Notes: generated by a model not told the origin, from the sequence alone. DNA of 64,000 bases from Gemmobacter aquarius (GCF_003060865.1 NZ_CP028918.1:2654001-2718000); one strand, 5' to 3'. Counted from the stretch's first letter, positions 1 through 8,498 are shown. Made by a program: numbers and translations.

Positions 1-121
1 GTCAAGGCGGGGGGGCTATCCAGCCCCCCGTGGGCCGCGTACCGCGCCCCTGCCCCCCAAGGATAATCCTGACACGGCAAAGCAGGCCAGGACCGGAAGC
101 GCAGCGCAACCCGCAAACGGC

Positions 122-298
122 TTAGTTCATCCGGCTTGACGGGGTGTCCTCATCCTCGCGCGCGCTGCGCTCGGCAATCTCGGCGCGCGCCACGGCCAAA
201 AGCTCGCCGGTCTTTTCCGAAACAAGCTGCAACCCGTTCTTGTCGGCATAGGATCTGAGGTCCGCCAGAACGTCAAAAATCCACTCATGGCTCATCAT
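122..298 (-). CDS. Small conserved-type hypothetical protein (58 aa)
   Basis: A 58-codon frame reads cleanly from ATG at 298 to TAA at 122, and a second in-frame ATG follows directly. The product begins MMSHEWIFDVLADLRSYADK and is a charged, probably helical, soluble protein with an acidic-to-basic C-terminal tail. It has no signal peptide or membrane segment. It lies downstream of ccr on the same strand, beyond the ccr terminator, so it probably has its own promoter. I do not recognise the family. The balanced composition, lack of low-complexity stretches and codon use like the neighbours argue that it is real. The second ATG at 295 is an equally possible start. Confidence 0.6.
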   Translation of the reverse strand: MMSHEWIFDVLADLRSYADKNGLQLVSEKTGELLAVARAEIAERSAREDEDTPSSRMN

Positions 299-390
299 AC
301 AACCCGCACTTGGTTAACGACCGCAAAGCGCGAAGCTATCATTCCACCATGGGGCGAGAGTATCACCCAAAACGTGCACAAACCGTTTCC

Positions 391-424
391 GAAAACGAAA
401 CGCCGCCCCATCGCGGGGGCGGCG
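391..424 (-). terminator. Rho-independent terminator of ccr
   Basis: Read on the minus strand just after the ccr stop, a 9-bp G+C stem (CGCCGCCCC at 401-409 with its complement at 416-424) is followed by a T-rich run. The position and shape fit intrinsic termination of ccr. Confidence 0.7.
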
Positions 425-446
425 CTTTCAATCGGTCAGCCACAGG

Positions 447-1727
447 TCACAGCGTGCGGCTGGCTTCCAGCGTATCCTCGAACGTCCGCAAGCCCGGACG
501 CGGCGCCTGCACCAGCACCGCCATATTGCCCGGCTTGTGCTCGTTCTTCATCATCTTCATATGCGCCGCCGGAATTTCCGCCCACGGGAAGACTTCCGAC
601 ATGCAAGGGTCAAGCCGACGCTCGATCATCAACCGGTTCGCCGCGCTCGCCTGTTTCAGATGCGCGAAATGCGACCCCTGCAAACGCTTCTGGTGCATCC
701 ACATGTAGCGCACGTCGAATGTGCAGTTGAAGCCCGTGGTGCCGGCACAGATCACCACCATCCCGCCCTTCTTGCACACCAGCGACGACACCGGAAAGGT
801 CGCCTCGCCCGGATGCTCGAACACCATATCGACGTTCACGCCCTTGCCGGTGATGTCCCAGATCGCCTTGCCAAACCGCCGCGCCTCTTTCAACCAGTCG
901 TTGTATTCGGGCGTGTTCACCTTCGGCAACTGGCCCCAGCATTTGAAGTCGTTGCGGTTGATGACCCCCTTGGCCCCCAACCCCATGACGAAATCGCGCT
1001 TGCTCTCGTCGGAAATCACCCCGATCGCATTGGCCCCCGCCGTGTTGATCAACTGGATCGCATAGACGCCAAGGCCTCCCGAGGCGCCCCAGACCAGCAC
1101 GTTCTGCCCCGGTTTCAGGTCATGCGGTTCATGCCCGAACAGCATGCGGTAGGCCGTCGCCAGCGTCAGCGTGTAGCAGGCACTTTCCTCCCATGTCAGG
1201 TGCTTGGGCCGCGGCATCAACTGCTGCGCCTGCACCCGCGTGAACTGCGCGAAAGACCCGTCATGCGTCTCGTAGCCCCAGATGCGCTGGCTGGGCGAAA
1301 ACATCGGATCGCCGCCGTTGCATTCCTCATCGTCGCCATCGTCCTGATTGCAGTGGATCACCACCTCGTCGCCCACCTTCCAGCGCGTGACCTTGTCACC
1401 CACCGCCCAGACGATCCCCGCCGCATCCGACCCGAACACCGCATAGGGCTGCTTGTGGCCGTCGAACACGCTGATCGGCTCGCCCAGACTGGCCCAGACG
1501 CCGTTGTAATTGACCCCCGCCGCCATCACCAGAACCAGCACCTCGTGGCTGTCGATCTTCCAGGTGTCGACCACCTCGACCTGCATCGCCTTGTCGGGTG
1601 CGCCATGCCGCTCGCGGCGCACGGCCCAGGCGTACATCTGCTTGGGCACATGGCCCAGGGGCGGCATCTCGCCCAACTCGTACAGGTCCTTGACCGGAGC
1701 GTCGTATCGATGCGTGTCCAAAGCCAT
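447..1727 (-). CDS. ccr: Crotonyl-CoA carboxylase/reductase
   Basis: Catalyses NADPH-dependent reductive carboxylation of crotonyl-CoA to (2S)-ethylmalonyl-CoA, the defining step of the ethylmalonyl-CoA pathway for acetate assimilation. The 426-aa length is usual. It is a medium-chain dehydrogenase/reductase with a GroES-like N-terminal half and a Rossmann domain whose nucleotide loop GASGGLG lies near residues 214-220. The family-typical segment NYNGVW is near 73-78, and GSHFAHLKQA near the C-terminal quarter fits the CO2-pocket His region. It has no zinc-ligand set like that of alcohol dehydrogenases. Ecm and the epimerase gene, next steps in the pathway, lie within 7 kb. A terminator follows directly. 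Confidence 0.97.
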   Translation of the reverse strand: MALDTHRYDAPVKDLYELGEMPPLGHVPKQMYAWAVRRERHGAPDKAMQVEVVDTWKIDSHEVLVLVMAAGVNYNGVWASLGEPISVFDGHKQPYAVFGSDAAGIVWAVGDKVTRWKVGDEVVIHCNQDDGDDEECNGGDPMFSPSQRIWGYETHDGSFAQFTRVQAQQLMPRPKHLTWEESACYTLTLATAYRMLFGHEPHDLKPGQNVLVWGASGGLGVYAIQLINTAGANAIGVISDESKRDFVMGLGAKGVINRNDFKCWGQLPKVNTPEYNDWLKEARRFGKAIWDITGKGVNVDMVFEHPGEATFPVSSLVCKKGGMVVICAGTTGFNCTFDVRYMWMHQKRLQGSHFAHLKQASAANRLMIERRLDPCMSEVFPWAEIPAAHMKMMKNEHKPGNMAVLVQAPRPGLRTFEDTLEASRTL

Positions 1728-1836
1728 CCGGGCCTCCCAGCCGTTTCATGCCGCGCCGCAGAATCGGGCCGCTTGAGCCAGAGATAACGGATGCCCTCGC
1801 AACAATGCAATAGCATGACGGTATATTTTTGTAATT

Positions 1837-3216
1837 TTATGTCTGCTGCGGCGCAGAATTTCCCATCTCGAGCCGCTGCCGCACCGATGCCGCGTAAAAC
1901 GCGACCAGCGGCTCCTTGCCCGCCCGCACGCGCAGATCCGCCCCGATCACACCGCGCCGCTGCAAATGCCGCAAGGCCGTGGCCACGGTTGCCGCCATCC
2001 CGTCAGGGTGCAGCCGCAGCACGGCGCCCTTGTCGTGCAGGGCATCCGCCAAGGCCGCAGCCCGCGCCTCGACCGCCGCCCGATCCCCGCTCAGGGCCGC
2101 CGCGACCAAGGGCACCGGCAGGATCGGCACGGCTTGCGCCACCCGCTCCATCAGCGCGGCCCCCAGCGCCTCGACCGGCGCGTCAGGTGCCTCCGCCAGA
2201 AACGCCCGCAACGACACCGGCGCGCCGAAGCCCGCAGCCGTTGCCCCAAAGCCGGGGAAATTGCCGCGCAGCATCCGCCATAGCATCCGCGCCGAAAACG
2301 CCACCACCCCGCCGACCGAAGGCCGGAACCGCCGCAGGCCCGTCACCCCCGCCTCGGTCAGCACGCGGTCTTCCAGCACGCGGTCATACCCCAACCCCAC
2401 CGGCACGAACAGGATATCCCGCCCCGCCCGATCGCGTCCCGCCTGTTCGAAGCCCGCCACGAAATACGATAAAAGCCCCAGCCGCGCCGCCCCCACGCGC
2501 CCGTCCAAACTCAAGCCCCCTTCGGGAAAGATCGCCTGCGCCACGCCCTCGCTTGCCGCCATCTGGACATACCGCGCCAACACCCGCCGGTAGAGCGCAT
2601 TGCGCGACCCGCGCCGGATGAAATACGCCCCCATGCCCCGGATCAGCCGCGACAAAGGCCAAACCCGCGCCCATTCCCCCACCGCATAGGAAATCGCCGA
2701 ACGGTCCGCGATCAGCCATGTCACCAGCACATAATCCATATTGCTGCGGTGGTTCATCACGAAAACCACCGTGGCGTTCTCGTCGATCCGCTCCAGCGCC
2801 TGATCCAGCGACCCGATCCGCACATCGTAAAAGCGCCGCGTCAGCCAGCGCGCCAATTGCACGGCAAAGCCGAAATACATGGTCGCGGAAAAGGCCGGCA
2901 CGATCTCGGCCGCATAGGCGCGGGCTTCTTGTGCGGCCACGTTGGGCGGCACCCCCGCCTCGGCGGCATGGTCGGCCACCGCCTGCATCACCTGCGCGTC
3001 ATAGGCCAGCCGCAGGATCATGTCATGGCGCTGCGCCAGCTTGAAGGGGGCTATGGGCCGTGCCAGACGGCGGTTCAACCGCGCGACCGCCCGCTCCATC
3101 CGGCGGCGGAAGAACCAGCGCACCGAAGGCGCAAGGATACGGTCCAGCGCCGCGATGGACGACAGGATGACGATCAGGATGACAAGCCAATACGGCAGTT
3201 CGACAGTCGCACTCAT
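1837..3216 (-). CDS. PlsB-like glycerol-phosphate/lysophosphatidate acyltransferase
   Basis: Membrane-associated acyltransferase of 459 aa, far shorter than the roughly 800-aa E. coli PlsB. An N-terminal hydrophobic helix (about residues 8-24) precedes the acyltransferase domain. The HX4D catalytic motif is NHRSNMD (His156 and Asp161), and the substrate-binding FPEGG motif is at about 230-234. It probably acylates glycerol-3-phosphate or lysophosphatidic acid in phospholipid synthesis, but the exact substrate cannot be read from the sequence. It lies immediately upstream of ccr on the same strand with a gap of about 110 bp, so cotranscription is possible. Confidence 0.85.
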   Translation of the reverse strand: MSATVELPYWLVILIVILSSIAALDRILAPSVRWFFRRRMERAVARLNRRLARPIAPFKLAQRHDMILRLAYDAQVMQAVADHAAEAGVPPNVAAQEARAYAAEIVPAFSATMYFGFAVQLARWLTRRFYDVRIGSLDQALERIDENATVVFVMNHRSNMDYVLVTWLIADRSAISYAVGEWARVWPLSRLIRGMGAYFIRRGSRNALYRRVLARYVQMAASEGVAQAIFPEGGLSLDGRVGAARLGLLSYFVAGFEQAGRDRAGRDILFVPVGLGYDRVLEDRVLTEAGVTGLRRFRPSVGGVVAFSARMLWRMLRGNFPGFGATAAGFGAPVSLRAFLAEAPDAPVEALGAALMERVAQAVPILPVPLVAAALSGDRAAVEARAAALADALHDKGAVLRLHPDGMAATVATALRHLQRRGVIGADLRVRAGKEPLVAFYAASVRQRLEMGNSAPQQT

Positions 3217-3258
3217 CCCGCCACGCTGACCAAAGCGCCGCCGCCTGTCAAAGCTGCA

Positions 3259-3576
3259 TCAGTTCAGCGTGACGGATTTCTGCGAACATACGTCCACATC
3301 CTGCATCACCGACTCGTCGCCATCATCGAAGACAGCCCGCAGGTCATAGACGCAGACACCCGACCCGTTGTCGAAATTCACCGAAAGGCTCGCCCCCGGT
3401 GCCAGCGTCTGCCCGCCGAGGATATTCTCCTCCCAAGACACATCGCCATCGGCTGACCCGTAAAAACCCGTAATCCCGAACGAGGTCGCATTGACCACGT
3501 CGAACACAGCCTCTTGCGCCATCACGGGCGCGGCAACCATCAGCGAAGCAAAACCAAGCGCAAGCGAAACGCGCAT
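3259..3576 (-). CDS. Small exported protein, unknown function
   Basis: A 105-aa protein with a clear Sec signal peptide (MRVSLALGFASLMVAAPVMA, cleavage after Ala20). The mature domain of about 85 residues is acidic, rich in beta-forming residues, and has two cysteines that could form a disulfide in the periplasm. I do not recognise the domain. It stands alone between the acyltransferase gene (same strand, 42 bp away) and the divergent ecm. Start chosen because the signal peptide begins at this ATG. Confidence 0.75.
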   Translation of the reverse strand: MRVSLALGFASLMVAAPVMAQEAVFDVVNATSFGITGFYGSADGDVSWEENILGGQTLAPGASLSVNFDNGSGVCVYDLRAVFDDGDESVMQDVDVCSQKSVTLN

Positions 3577-3677
3577 CGATCAAAGGCCCTTCGACCCTCG
3601 GCCCCCCTTGTTATGCCGCATCGCGGCAGGGGCCTTCGTCTACAGATATAAGAGGCCCGTAGCCCTTTGTTAAGGGG

Positions 3678-3809
3678 GCGAAGTCTGACGCAGACTTCGC
3701 GCCGATTTCTGACGCAGAAATCGCCCCGCCCGGCAGCACCGGCGCAACAGACCCGCCGACCCGCGGAATTTGCGTCAAATTCCGGCGCGGTTCCTGCGTC
3801 AGGAACCGC
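3678..3809. repeat. Array of four hairpins with a constant TGACGCA/TGCGTCA loop
   Basis: Four perfect stem-loops lie in the 354-bp gap before ecm: 3678-3700, 3703-3723, 3764-3784 and 3787-3809. Stems are 7-8 bp and all different (GCGAAGTC, CGATTTC, CGGAATT, GCGGTTCC), yet every loop is the same heptamer. The first two read TGACGCA and the last two its reverse complement TGCGTCA. No T-tract follows, so they do not look like terminators. The same arrangement recurs upstream of carB (17174-17281). Function unknown; finding 2 discusses it. The rest of the gap holds only GC-rich sequence and a weak promoter candidate. Confidence 0.85.
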
Positions 3810-3855
3810 CGTCCCACCCGCCCCGCCGCACCGCAAAATGCCGCAACGCGGCGAA

Positions 3856-3884
3856 TTGACAAGGAACGATTATGTCCGCTACAT
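3856..3884 (+). promoter_or_regulatory. Possible ecm promoter
   Basis: A consensus -35 hexamer TTGACA (3856-3861) is followed after 17 bp by a poor -10 match (CTACAT). It lies 47 bp before the ecm start and directly after the hairpin array. Weak support. Confidence 0.3.
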
Positions 3885-3930
3885 GCTTTCCAGCGTAACA
3901 ATATTGCCCAAAGCCGCGCAGGAGCCCGCC

Positions 3931-5895
3931 ATGACCGCCCCAAAAGACGCACCGTGGCTGTTCCGCACCTATGCCGGCCACTCCACCGCCAAAGCCTCGA
4001 ACGCGCTTTACCGCACCAACCTCGCCAAGGGCCAGACCGGCCTTTCGGTCGCCTTCGACCTGCCCACCCAAACCGGCTATGACAGCGATCACGAACTGGC
4101 GCGGGGCGAGGTCGGCAAGGTCGGCGTCCCCGTCGCCCACCTTGGCGACATGCGCGCGCTGTTCGACGCGATCCCGCTCGACCAGATGAACACCTCGATG
4201 ACCATCAACGCCACCGCCCCGTGGCTGCTGGCGCTTTATATCGCGGTGGCCGAAGAACAGGGGGCCGATATCGCCGCCCTGCAAGGCACCGTGCAGAACG
4301 ACATCATAAAAGAATACCTGTCGCGCGGCACCTATATCTGTCCGCCCGCGCCCTCGCTTCGCATGATCACCGACATCGCGGCCTATACGGCCGAGCACCT
4401 GCCGAAATGGAACCCGATGAACGTCTGCTCCTACCACCTGCAAGAGGCAGGGGCGACGCCCGAACAGGAACTGGCCTTTGCGCTCGCCACCGCCTGCGCC
4501 GTGCTCGACGACCTGAAAGCCAAGGTCGCGCCCCAAGACTTCCCCGCCATGGTTGGCCGCATCTCGTTCTTCGTGAACGCAGGCATCCGCTTCGTCACCG
4601 AACTGTGCAAGATGCGCGCTTTCACCGACCTGTGGGATGAAATCTGCGAACACCGCTACGGCATCACCGACCCGAAATACCGCCGCTTCCGCTATGGTGT
4701 GCAGGTCAATTCGCTGGGCCTGACCGAACAACAACCCGAAAACAACGTCTACCGCATCCTGATCGAAATGCTGGCCGTGACGCTCTCGAAAAACGCCCGC
4801 GCCCGCGCCGTGCAACTGCCCGCATGGAACGAGGCCCTCGGCCTGCCCCGCCCTTGGGACCAGCAATGGTCGCTCCGGATGCAACAGATCCTCGCCTATG
4901 AAACCGACCTTCTGGAATATGACGACCTCTTCGACGGCAACCCCGCCATCGAGCGCAAGGTAAACGCGCTGCAGGACGGCGCACGCGAAGAACTCGCCCG
5001 CATCGACGCGATGGGCGGCGCGGTCGCCTGCATCGACTACATGAAGACCCGCCTCGTCGAGGCCAATTCCGACCGCCTGTCACGCATCGAATCGCGCGAA
5101 ACCACCGTCGTCGGCGTCAACCGCTGGACCGAAGCCGCGCCCTCTCCCCTCACAACCGGCGACGGCGCGGTCATGGCCGCAGACCCGCAGGCCGAGGCCG
5201 ACCAGATCGCCCGCCTGACCGCATGGCGCGCCACCCGTGACGCGGCTGCCGTCGCAAAGGCGCTCGACTCCCTGCGCCAAGCCGCCGCCACCGGCACGAA
5301 CATCATGCCCGCCTCCGTCGCTGCCGCAAAGGCAGGCGCCACCACAGGCGAATGGGGCGCGGTGATCCGAACTGCCTTCGGCCAATACCGTGCGCCCACC
5401 GGCGTGTCGCAAAGCCCCTCGAACCGCACCGAAGGGCTGGAGCCGATCCGCGACGCGGTCTCGGCCCTGTCGGCCAAACTCGGCCGCCCCCTCACCTTCC
5501 TGATGGGCAAACCGGGGCTTGACGGCCATTCCAACGGCGCCGAACAGATCGCCGCCCGCGCCCGCGACTGCGGCATGGAAATCCATTACGAAGGCATCCG
5601 CCTGACCCCGTCCGAAATCGTCTCCGCCGCCGCCGAGAAACGCGCCCATGTCGTGGGCCTCTCGATCCTGTCGGGCTCGCACCTGCCCTTGGTGACCGAA
5701 ACCCTCGACCGCCTCCGTGCCGCAGGGCTTGGGGATGTCCCCCTCGTCGTCGGCGGCATCATCCCCGAAGAAGACGCCACCCGCCTGCGCGCCCTCGGCG
5801 TGGCAGCGGTCTACACACCCAAGGATTTCGAACTCAACCGCATCATGCTCGACATCGTGACCTTGGTCGACAGCCAGCCCATCGCGGCGGAATGA
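3931..5895 (+). CDS. ecm: Ethylmalonyl-CoA mutase
   Basis: Coenzyme B12-dependent mutase converting (2R)-ethylmalonyl-CoA to methylsuccinyl-CoA in the ethylmalonyl-CoA pathway. The 654-aa product has an N-terminal methylmalonyl-CoA-mutase-type barrel (for example DLPTQTGYDSDH near residue 45) and a C-terminal cobalamin-binding domain. Its DxHxxG signature is at Asp531, His533 and Gly536, where the histidine is the lower cobalt ligand. The frame is open upstream to 3667, but that stretch is the hairpin array. The ATG at 3931 has a GGAG ribosome-binding site and gives the family length. Clustering with ccr and the epimerase favours Ecm over the related methylmalonyl-CoA mutase. Confidence 0.95.
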   Translation: MTAPKDAPWLFRTYAGHSTAKASNALYRTNLAKGQTGLSVAFDLPTQTGYDSDHELARGEVGKVGVPVAHLGDMRALFDAIPLDQMNTSMTINATAPWLLALYIAVAEEQGADIAALQGTVQNDIIKEYLSRGTYICPPAPSLRMITDIAAYTAEHLPKWNPMNVCSYHLQEAGATPEQELAFALATACAVLDDLKAKVAPQDFPAMVGRISFFVNAGIRFVTELCKMRAFTDLWDEICEHRYGITDPKYRRFRYGVQVNSLGLTEQQPENNVYRILIEMLAVTLSKNARARAVQLPAWNEALGLPRPWDQQWSLRMQQILAYETDLLEYDDLFDGNPAIERKVNALQDGAREELARIDAMGGAVACIDYMKTRLVEANSDRLSRIESRETTVVGVNRWTEAAPSPLTTGDGAVMAADPQAEADQIARLTAWRATRDAAAVAKALDSLRQAAATGTNIMPASVAAAKAGATTGEWGAVIRTAFGQYRAPTGVSQSPSNRTEGLEPIRDAVSALSAKLGRPLTFLMGKPGLDGHSNGAEQIAARARDCGMEIHYEGIRLTPSEIVSAAAEKRAHVVGLSILSGSHLPLVTETLDRLRAAGLGDVPLVVGGIIPEEDATRLRALGVAAVYTPKDFELNRIMLDIVTLVDSQPIAAE

Positions 5896-5924
5896 CGCGC
5901 AAACGCAAGCGCGCCGAACCGCCG

Positions 5925-6085
5925 CAAACAGGGGGGCCGTCTGCCCCCAAGGGCCGCAAGCGGCCCGCCCCCCGAGGATATTTGGACCAGCATGAAAGCA
6001 GGCCATGACTTTCACGCTGGCAAAAATATCCTCGGGGGACGCAGCGCGGCACGCGATGCGCGGGGGGCAGACAGCCCCCCGTCCT
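5925..6085. repeat. Inverted pair of GC-rich dispersed repeats
   Basis: Two oppositely oriented copies of a dispersed element (core CCCCGAGGATATTTGGACCA, then CATGAAAG) face each other around 5971-6045. They are flanked by GGGGGGC/GCCCCCC hairpins. The same core recurs at 11424, 13250, 47975 and 52126, usually at gene ends. It probably acts as a transcription terminator or repetitive extragenic palindrome. Confidence 0.7.
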
Positions 6086-6183
6086 GACGCCTGCCCACGA
6101 TGCATCGCCCGACATCCTGCCTGACACCCCTTGACGCCCCGCCCCCCGCACCGCCACATCGGCCCCGTAACAGGAGCCGCCCC

Positions 6184-6756
6184 ATGCCCGCCGCCAACCA
6201 GCCCGTCCTCGATTATCTCGCCTCCCGCCTGTCGCATCCCGCCAAGGTGATGCAGGCCCCCGTGCCGTCGGAGGCCGAGCTTGCCGCGATCCTGTCGACC
6301 GCCCTGCGCACGCCTGACCATGGCAAGCTCGAACCATGGCGTCTGGTGCTGATCGACCGCGCCGCGATGGTCCGCCTCGCCGATCTGGCCGAGGCCCGCG
6401 CCCGCGAACTCGGGGCCGATGCCGAAAAGATCGACAAAGGCCGCGGCCAATTCGACCGCGGCACCCTCGCCGTGGCCGTGATCGCCTCGCCCAAACCGTC
6501 CGGGAAAATCCCCGCGGCCGAGCAATTCCTGTCGGCCGGCGCGCTGTGCATGAACATCCTGCACACCGCCACCGCCGCAGGCTGGGGCGCGAACTGGCTC
6601 ACCGGATGGGTCAGCCATGACGCCCCCTTCGCCGCCCGCGCCTTCGGCTGCACCGAGGGCGAGACCGTGGCAGGCATCATCCACATCGGCACACCCGCCG
6701 CCGCCATGCCCGACCGCCCGCGCCCCGACCTTACCCGCCTCCTGACCCGCGCATGA
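6184..6756 (+). CDS. Nitroreductase family protein (YdjA-like)
   Basis: FMN-dependent NAD(P)H oxidoreductase fold of 190 aa. The TPDHGKLEPWR segment near residues 42-52 matches the FMN-binding start of the small YdjA/TdsD-type nitroreductases. GWGANWLTGW near 130-139 matches the conserved C-terminal half. The physiological substrate is unknown for this subfamily. The ATG at 6184 has an AGGAG-type site 8 bp upstream, so the longer upstream reading was rejected. Its stop overlaps the next gene by 4 nt (ATGA), indicating translational coupling. Confidence 0.85.
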   Translation: MPAANQPVLDYLASRLSHPAKVMQAPVPSEAELAAILSTALRTPDHGKLEPWRLVLIDRAAMVRLADLAEARARELGADAEKIDKGRGQFDRGTLAVAVIASPKPSGKIPAAEQFLSAGALCMNILHTATAAGWGANWLTGWVSHDAPFAARAFGCTEGETVAGIIHIGTPAAAMPDRPRPDLTRLLTRA

Positions 6757-7448
6757 TCGCCGCCGCTTTCCTCAGGGCCCTCTCGCAGGTCACCGACAGC
6801 CGCTTTCGCCGCGTCCTTGCGCTTGGCCTTGCGCTGACCATCGGCCTGCTCGTCGCGCTCTGGGTCGCCACCCTCGAACTGGTGCGCTGGTTCACCCCCG
6901 ACACCCTCACCCTGCCATGGCTGGGCGAGGTAACATGGCTCGACACCGCCGCCTCGGCAGGTTCGGTCCTCATCTTGCTCCTCGCCTCGACCGTCCTGAT
7001 GGTGCCGGTCGCCTCGGCCTTCACCGGCCTTTTCCTCGACCGCATCGCCGATGCGGTGGAAGCGCGGCACTATCCCGCCCTGCCCCCCGCCCGCAGCCAA
7101 ACCATGTCCGAGCAAGTCACCGGCAGCCTCGGCTTCTTCGGCCTGATCATTGCCGCAAACCTCATAGCCCTTGCCGTCTGGCCCTTCACCGGCCCCTTCG
7201 CCCCGCTGCTGTTCTGGGCGCTGAACGGCTTTCTGCTGGGGCGCGAATATTTCACCCTTGCCGCCCTGCGCCACCTGACACCGGCACAGGCGAAACGCCT
7301 CTACCGCACCAACCGCCTGACCATCTGGGCCGCAGGCATCCTGATGGCCGCCCCCCTGTCGATCCCGCTCGTCAACCTGTTCATCCCGGTCCTCGGTGCC
7401 GCGACCTTCACCCATATCTTCCACGCGCTGAAAAAACGCAGCCCCTGA
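6753..7448 (+). CDS. EI24-domain integral membrane protein
   Basis: A 231-aa inner-membrane protein with about four hydrophobic helices (roughly residues 22-45, 65-90, 125-165 and 195-225). Cytosolic segments contain YPALPPARS and LRHLTPAQAKRLYR, matching the EI24/CysZ-like family. CysZ is a sulfate channel, but this shorter alphaproteobacterial branch has no assigned substrate. It overlaps the nitroreductase gene by 4 nt, forming a two-gene operon. A hairpin at 7477-7497 separates it from the convergent neighbour. Confidence 0.75.
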   Translation: MIAAAFLRALSQVTDSRFRRVLALGLALTIGLLVALWVATLELVRWFTPDTLTLPWLGEVTWLDTAASAGSVLILLLASTVLMVPVASAFTGLFLDRIADAVEARHYPALPPARSQTMSEQVTGSLGFFGLIIAANLIALAVWPFTGPFAPLLFWALNGFLLGREYFTLAALRHLTPAQAKRLYRTNRLTIWAAGILMAAPLSIPLVNLFIPVLGAATFTHIFHALKKRSP

Positions 7449-7476
7449 CCGCGCCGCACCCCGTCAGGCACGCGCC

Positions 7477-7497
7477 CGATTTTTCGCAGAAAAATCG
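7477..7497. terminator. Bidirectional hairpin between convergent genes
   Basis: A 9-bp stem, CGATTTTTC with GAAAAATCG, closes a 3-nt loop (GCA). It lies between the EI24 gene (+) and the DUF1467 gene (-). The A/T-rich stem base could provide U-tracts in both directions. The centre TCGCAGA loosely recalls the constant-loop hairpins near ecm and carB. Confidence 0.5.
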
Positions 7498-7509
7498 TCC
7501 CCGCAGGCC

Positions 7510-7788
7510 TCAGCCCGCCGCAGGCCCCATCACGCCGTTAAAGTCGATATCACGGATGCTGATCACGCCCGACAGGATCACCGCGCAGATCAACGCCCAG
7601 ACCACCAGCGTCACCAGCGTCGTGATCTTGGCCTTCCGGGCCACCACATGCCCCGAAGGCGCACCCGCAGGCGTGCCGGGCACCACCTCGCCCGCATCCG
7701 CCTGGCTGACAAAGCGCAAGGGCAGCACGATGAAGAACACCAGAAACCACGTCGTGGCGAAAAGGACAATTGCGCCGGTAATGCTCAT
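7510..7788 (-). CDS. DUF1467 family membrane protein
   Basis: A 92-aa protein with two transmembrane helices (about residues 5-25 and 58-78). A loop between them, with VLPLRFVSQADAGEVVPGTP, is characteristic of DUF1467 proteins of alphaproteobacteria. Function unknown. Its ATG overlaps the stop of the epimerase gene by one base (TGATG), so it is translationally coupled to it; the same pairing is common in this order. Confidence 0.85.
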   Translation of the reverse strand: MSITGAIVLFATTWFLVFFIVLPLRFVSQADAGEVVPGTPAGAPSGHVVARKAKITTLVTLVVWALICAVILSGVISIRDIDFNGVMGPAAG

Positions 7789-8192
7789 CAGACTTGCTCC
7801 AACTCGACCAGACAGCCATTAAAATCCTTGGGGTGCAGGAACAGCACAGGCTTGCCATGCGCCCCGATCTTCGGCTCGCCCGACCCAAGCACCCGCGCGC
7901 CCGATGCCTTCAGCCGGTCGCGCGCGGCCAGAATATCGTCCACCTCGTAGCAGATATGATGGATCCCTCCGGCAGGGTTCTTTTCCAGAAACCCCGCAAT
8001 GGGCGACCCTTCGCCAAGCGGATACAAAAGCTCGATCTTGGTATTGGGCAAGGTGATGAAAACCACCGTCACCCCGTGATCCGGCTCGTCCTGCGGTGCC
8101 CCGACCACGGCCCCCAAAGTGTCGCGATACTGCGCCACTGCCGCGCCAAGGTCCGGCACCGCGATGGCCACATGGTTCAACCGCCCGATCAT
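7788..8192 (-). CDS. epi: Methylmalonyl-CoA/ethylmalonyl-CoA epimerase
   Basis: A vicinal-oxygen-chelate protein of 134 aa that interconverts the 2S and 2R epimers of ethylmalonyl-CoA and methylmalonyl-CoA. This is needed between Ccr and Ecm and again before methylmalonyl-CoA mutase. Metal ligands of the family fit NHVAIAV near the N-terminus, GIHHICYEVDD in the middle and the C-terminal LVELEQ glutamate. Start set at the ATG at 8192 (MIGRLNHVAI), since upstream residues do not match the family. Proximity to ccr and ecm supports the role. Confidence 0.92.
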   Translation of the reverse strand: MIGRLNHVAIAVPDLGAAVAQYRDTLGAVVGAPQDEPDHGVTVVFITLPNTKIELLYPLGEGSPIAGFLEKNPAGGIHHICYEVDDILAARDRLKASGARVLGSGEPKIGAHGKPVLFLHPKDFNGCLVELEQV

Positions 8193-8325
8193 CGCTGCAC
8201 CCCTCCCGCATCCCTGCCGTAGCAATTCCGCCGCCTTATCGTCCCGCCCCCGCCTTGATGCAAGGCGATCATCCGTCGCAGTCCCCGCGCATTAACGCTT
8301 TCGCAAGCGGTCGGCGCGATCCTTG

Positions 8326-8391
8326 CACCGTCTCTGTCATCGTCTCTGTCACCGTCTCTGCCACAGTCACAATCTCTGCCACCGTCACCGG
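8326..8391. repeat. 12-bp tandem repeat in an intergenic gap
   Basis: About five degenerate units of CACCGTCTCTGT follow one another with a strict 12-bp period in the 306-bp gap between the epimerase and acetyltransferase genes. The plus-strand reading would encode repeated Leu-Cys-His-Arg, but no credible gene contains it. Nothing else was recognised in the gap. Confidence 0.7.
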
Positions 8392-8498
8392 ATGTCCGGC
8401 CAAATGTTCCGATTGAAAGGTTTCGCCATGCAGCCCCCCGCCACGACGCAATCGACGCTCTTGCTGACCGATGCGCTCAACGCCGCAATCGTGGCGCG

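Noticed and set aside
3678..3809. Constant-loop hairpins as intrinsic terminators
   Set aside because: No T-tract follows any of them, four occur in series, and they lie upstream of a start codon rather than after a stop.
3577..3930. A cobalamin riboswitch before the B12-dependent ecm
   Set aside because: I looked for the conserved B12-box core and compatible fold and saw neither; the gap is occupied by the hairpin array.
3667..3930. Longer ecm start at 3667
   Set aside because: The extra 88 codons are the hairpin array; the ATG at 3931 has a ribosome-binding site and gives the family length.
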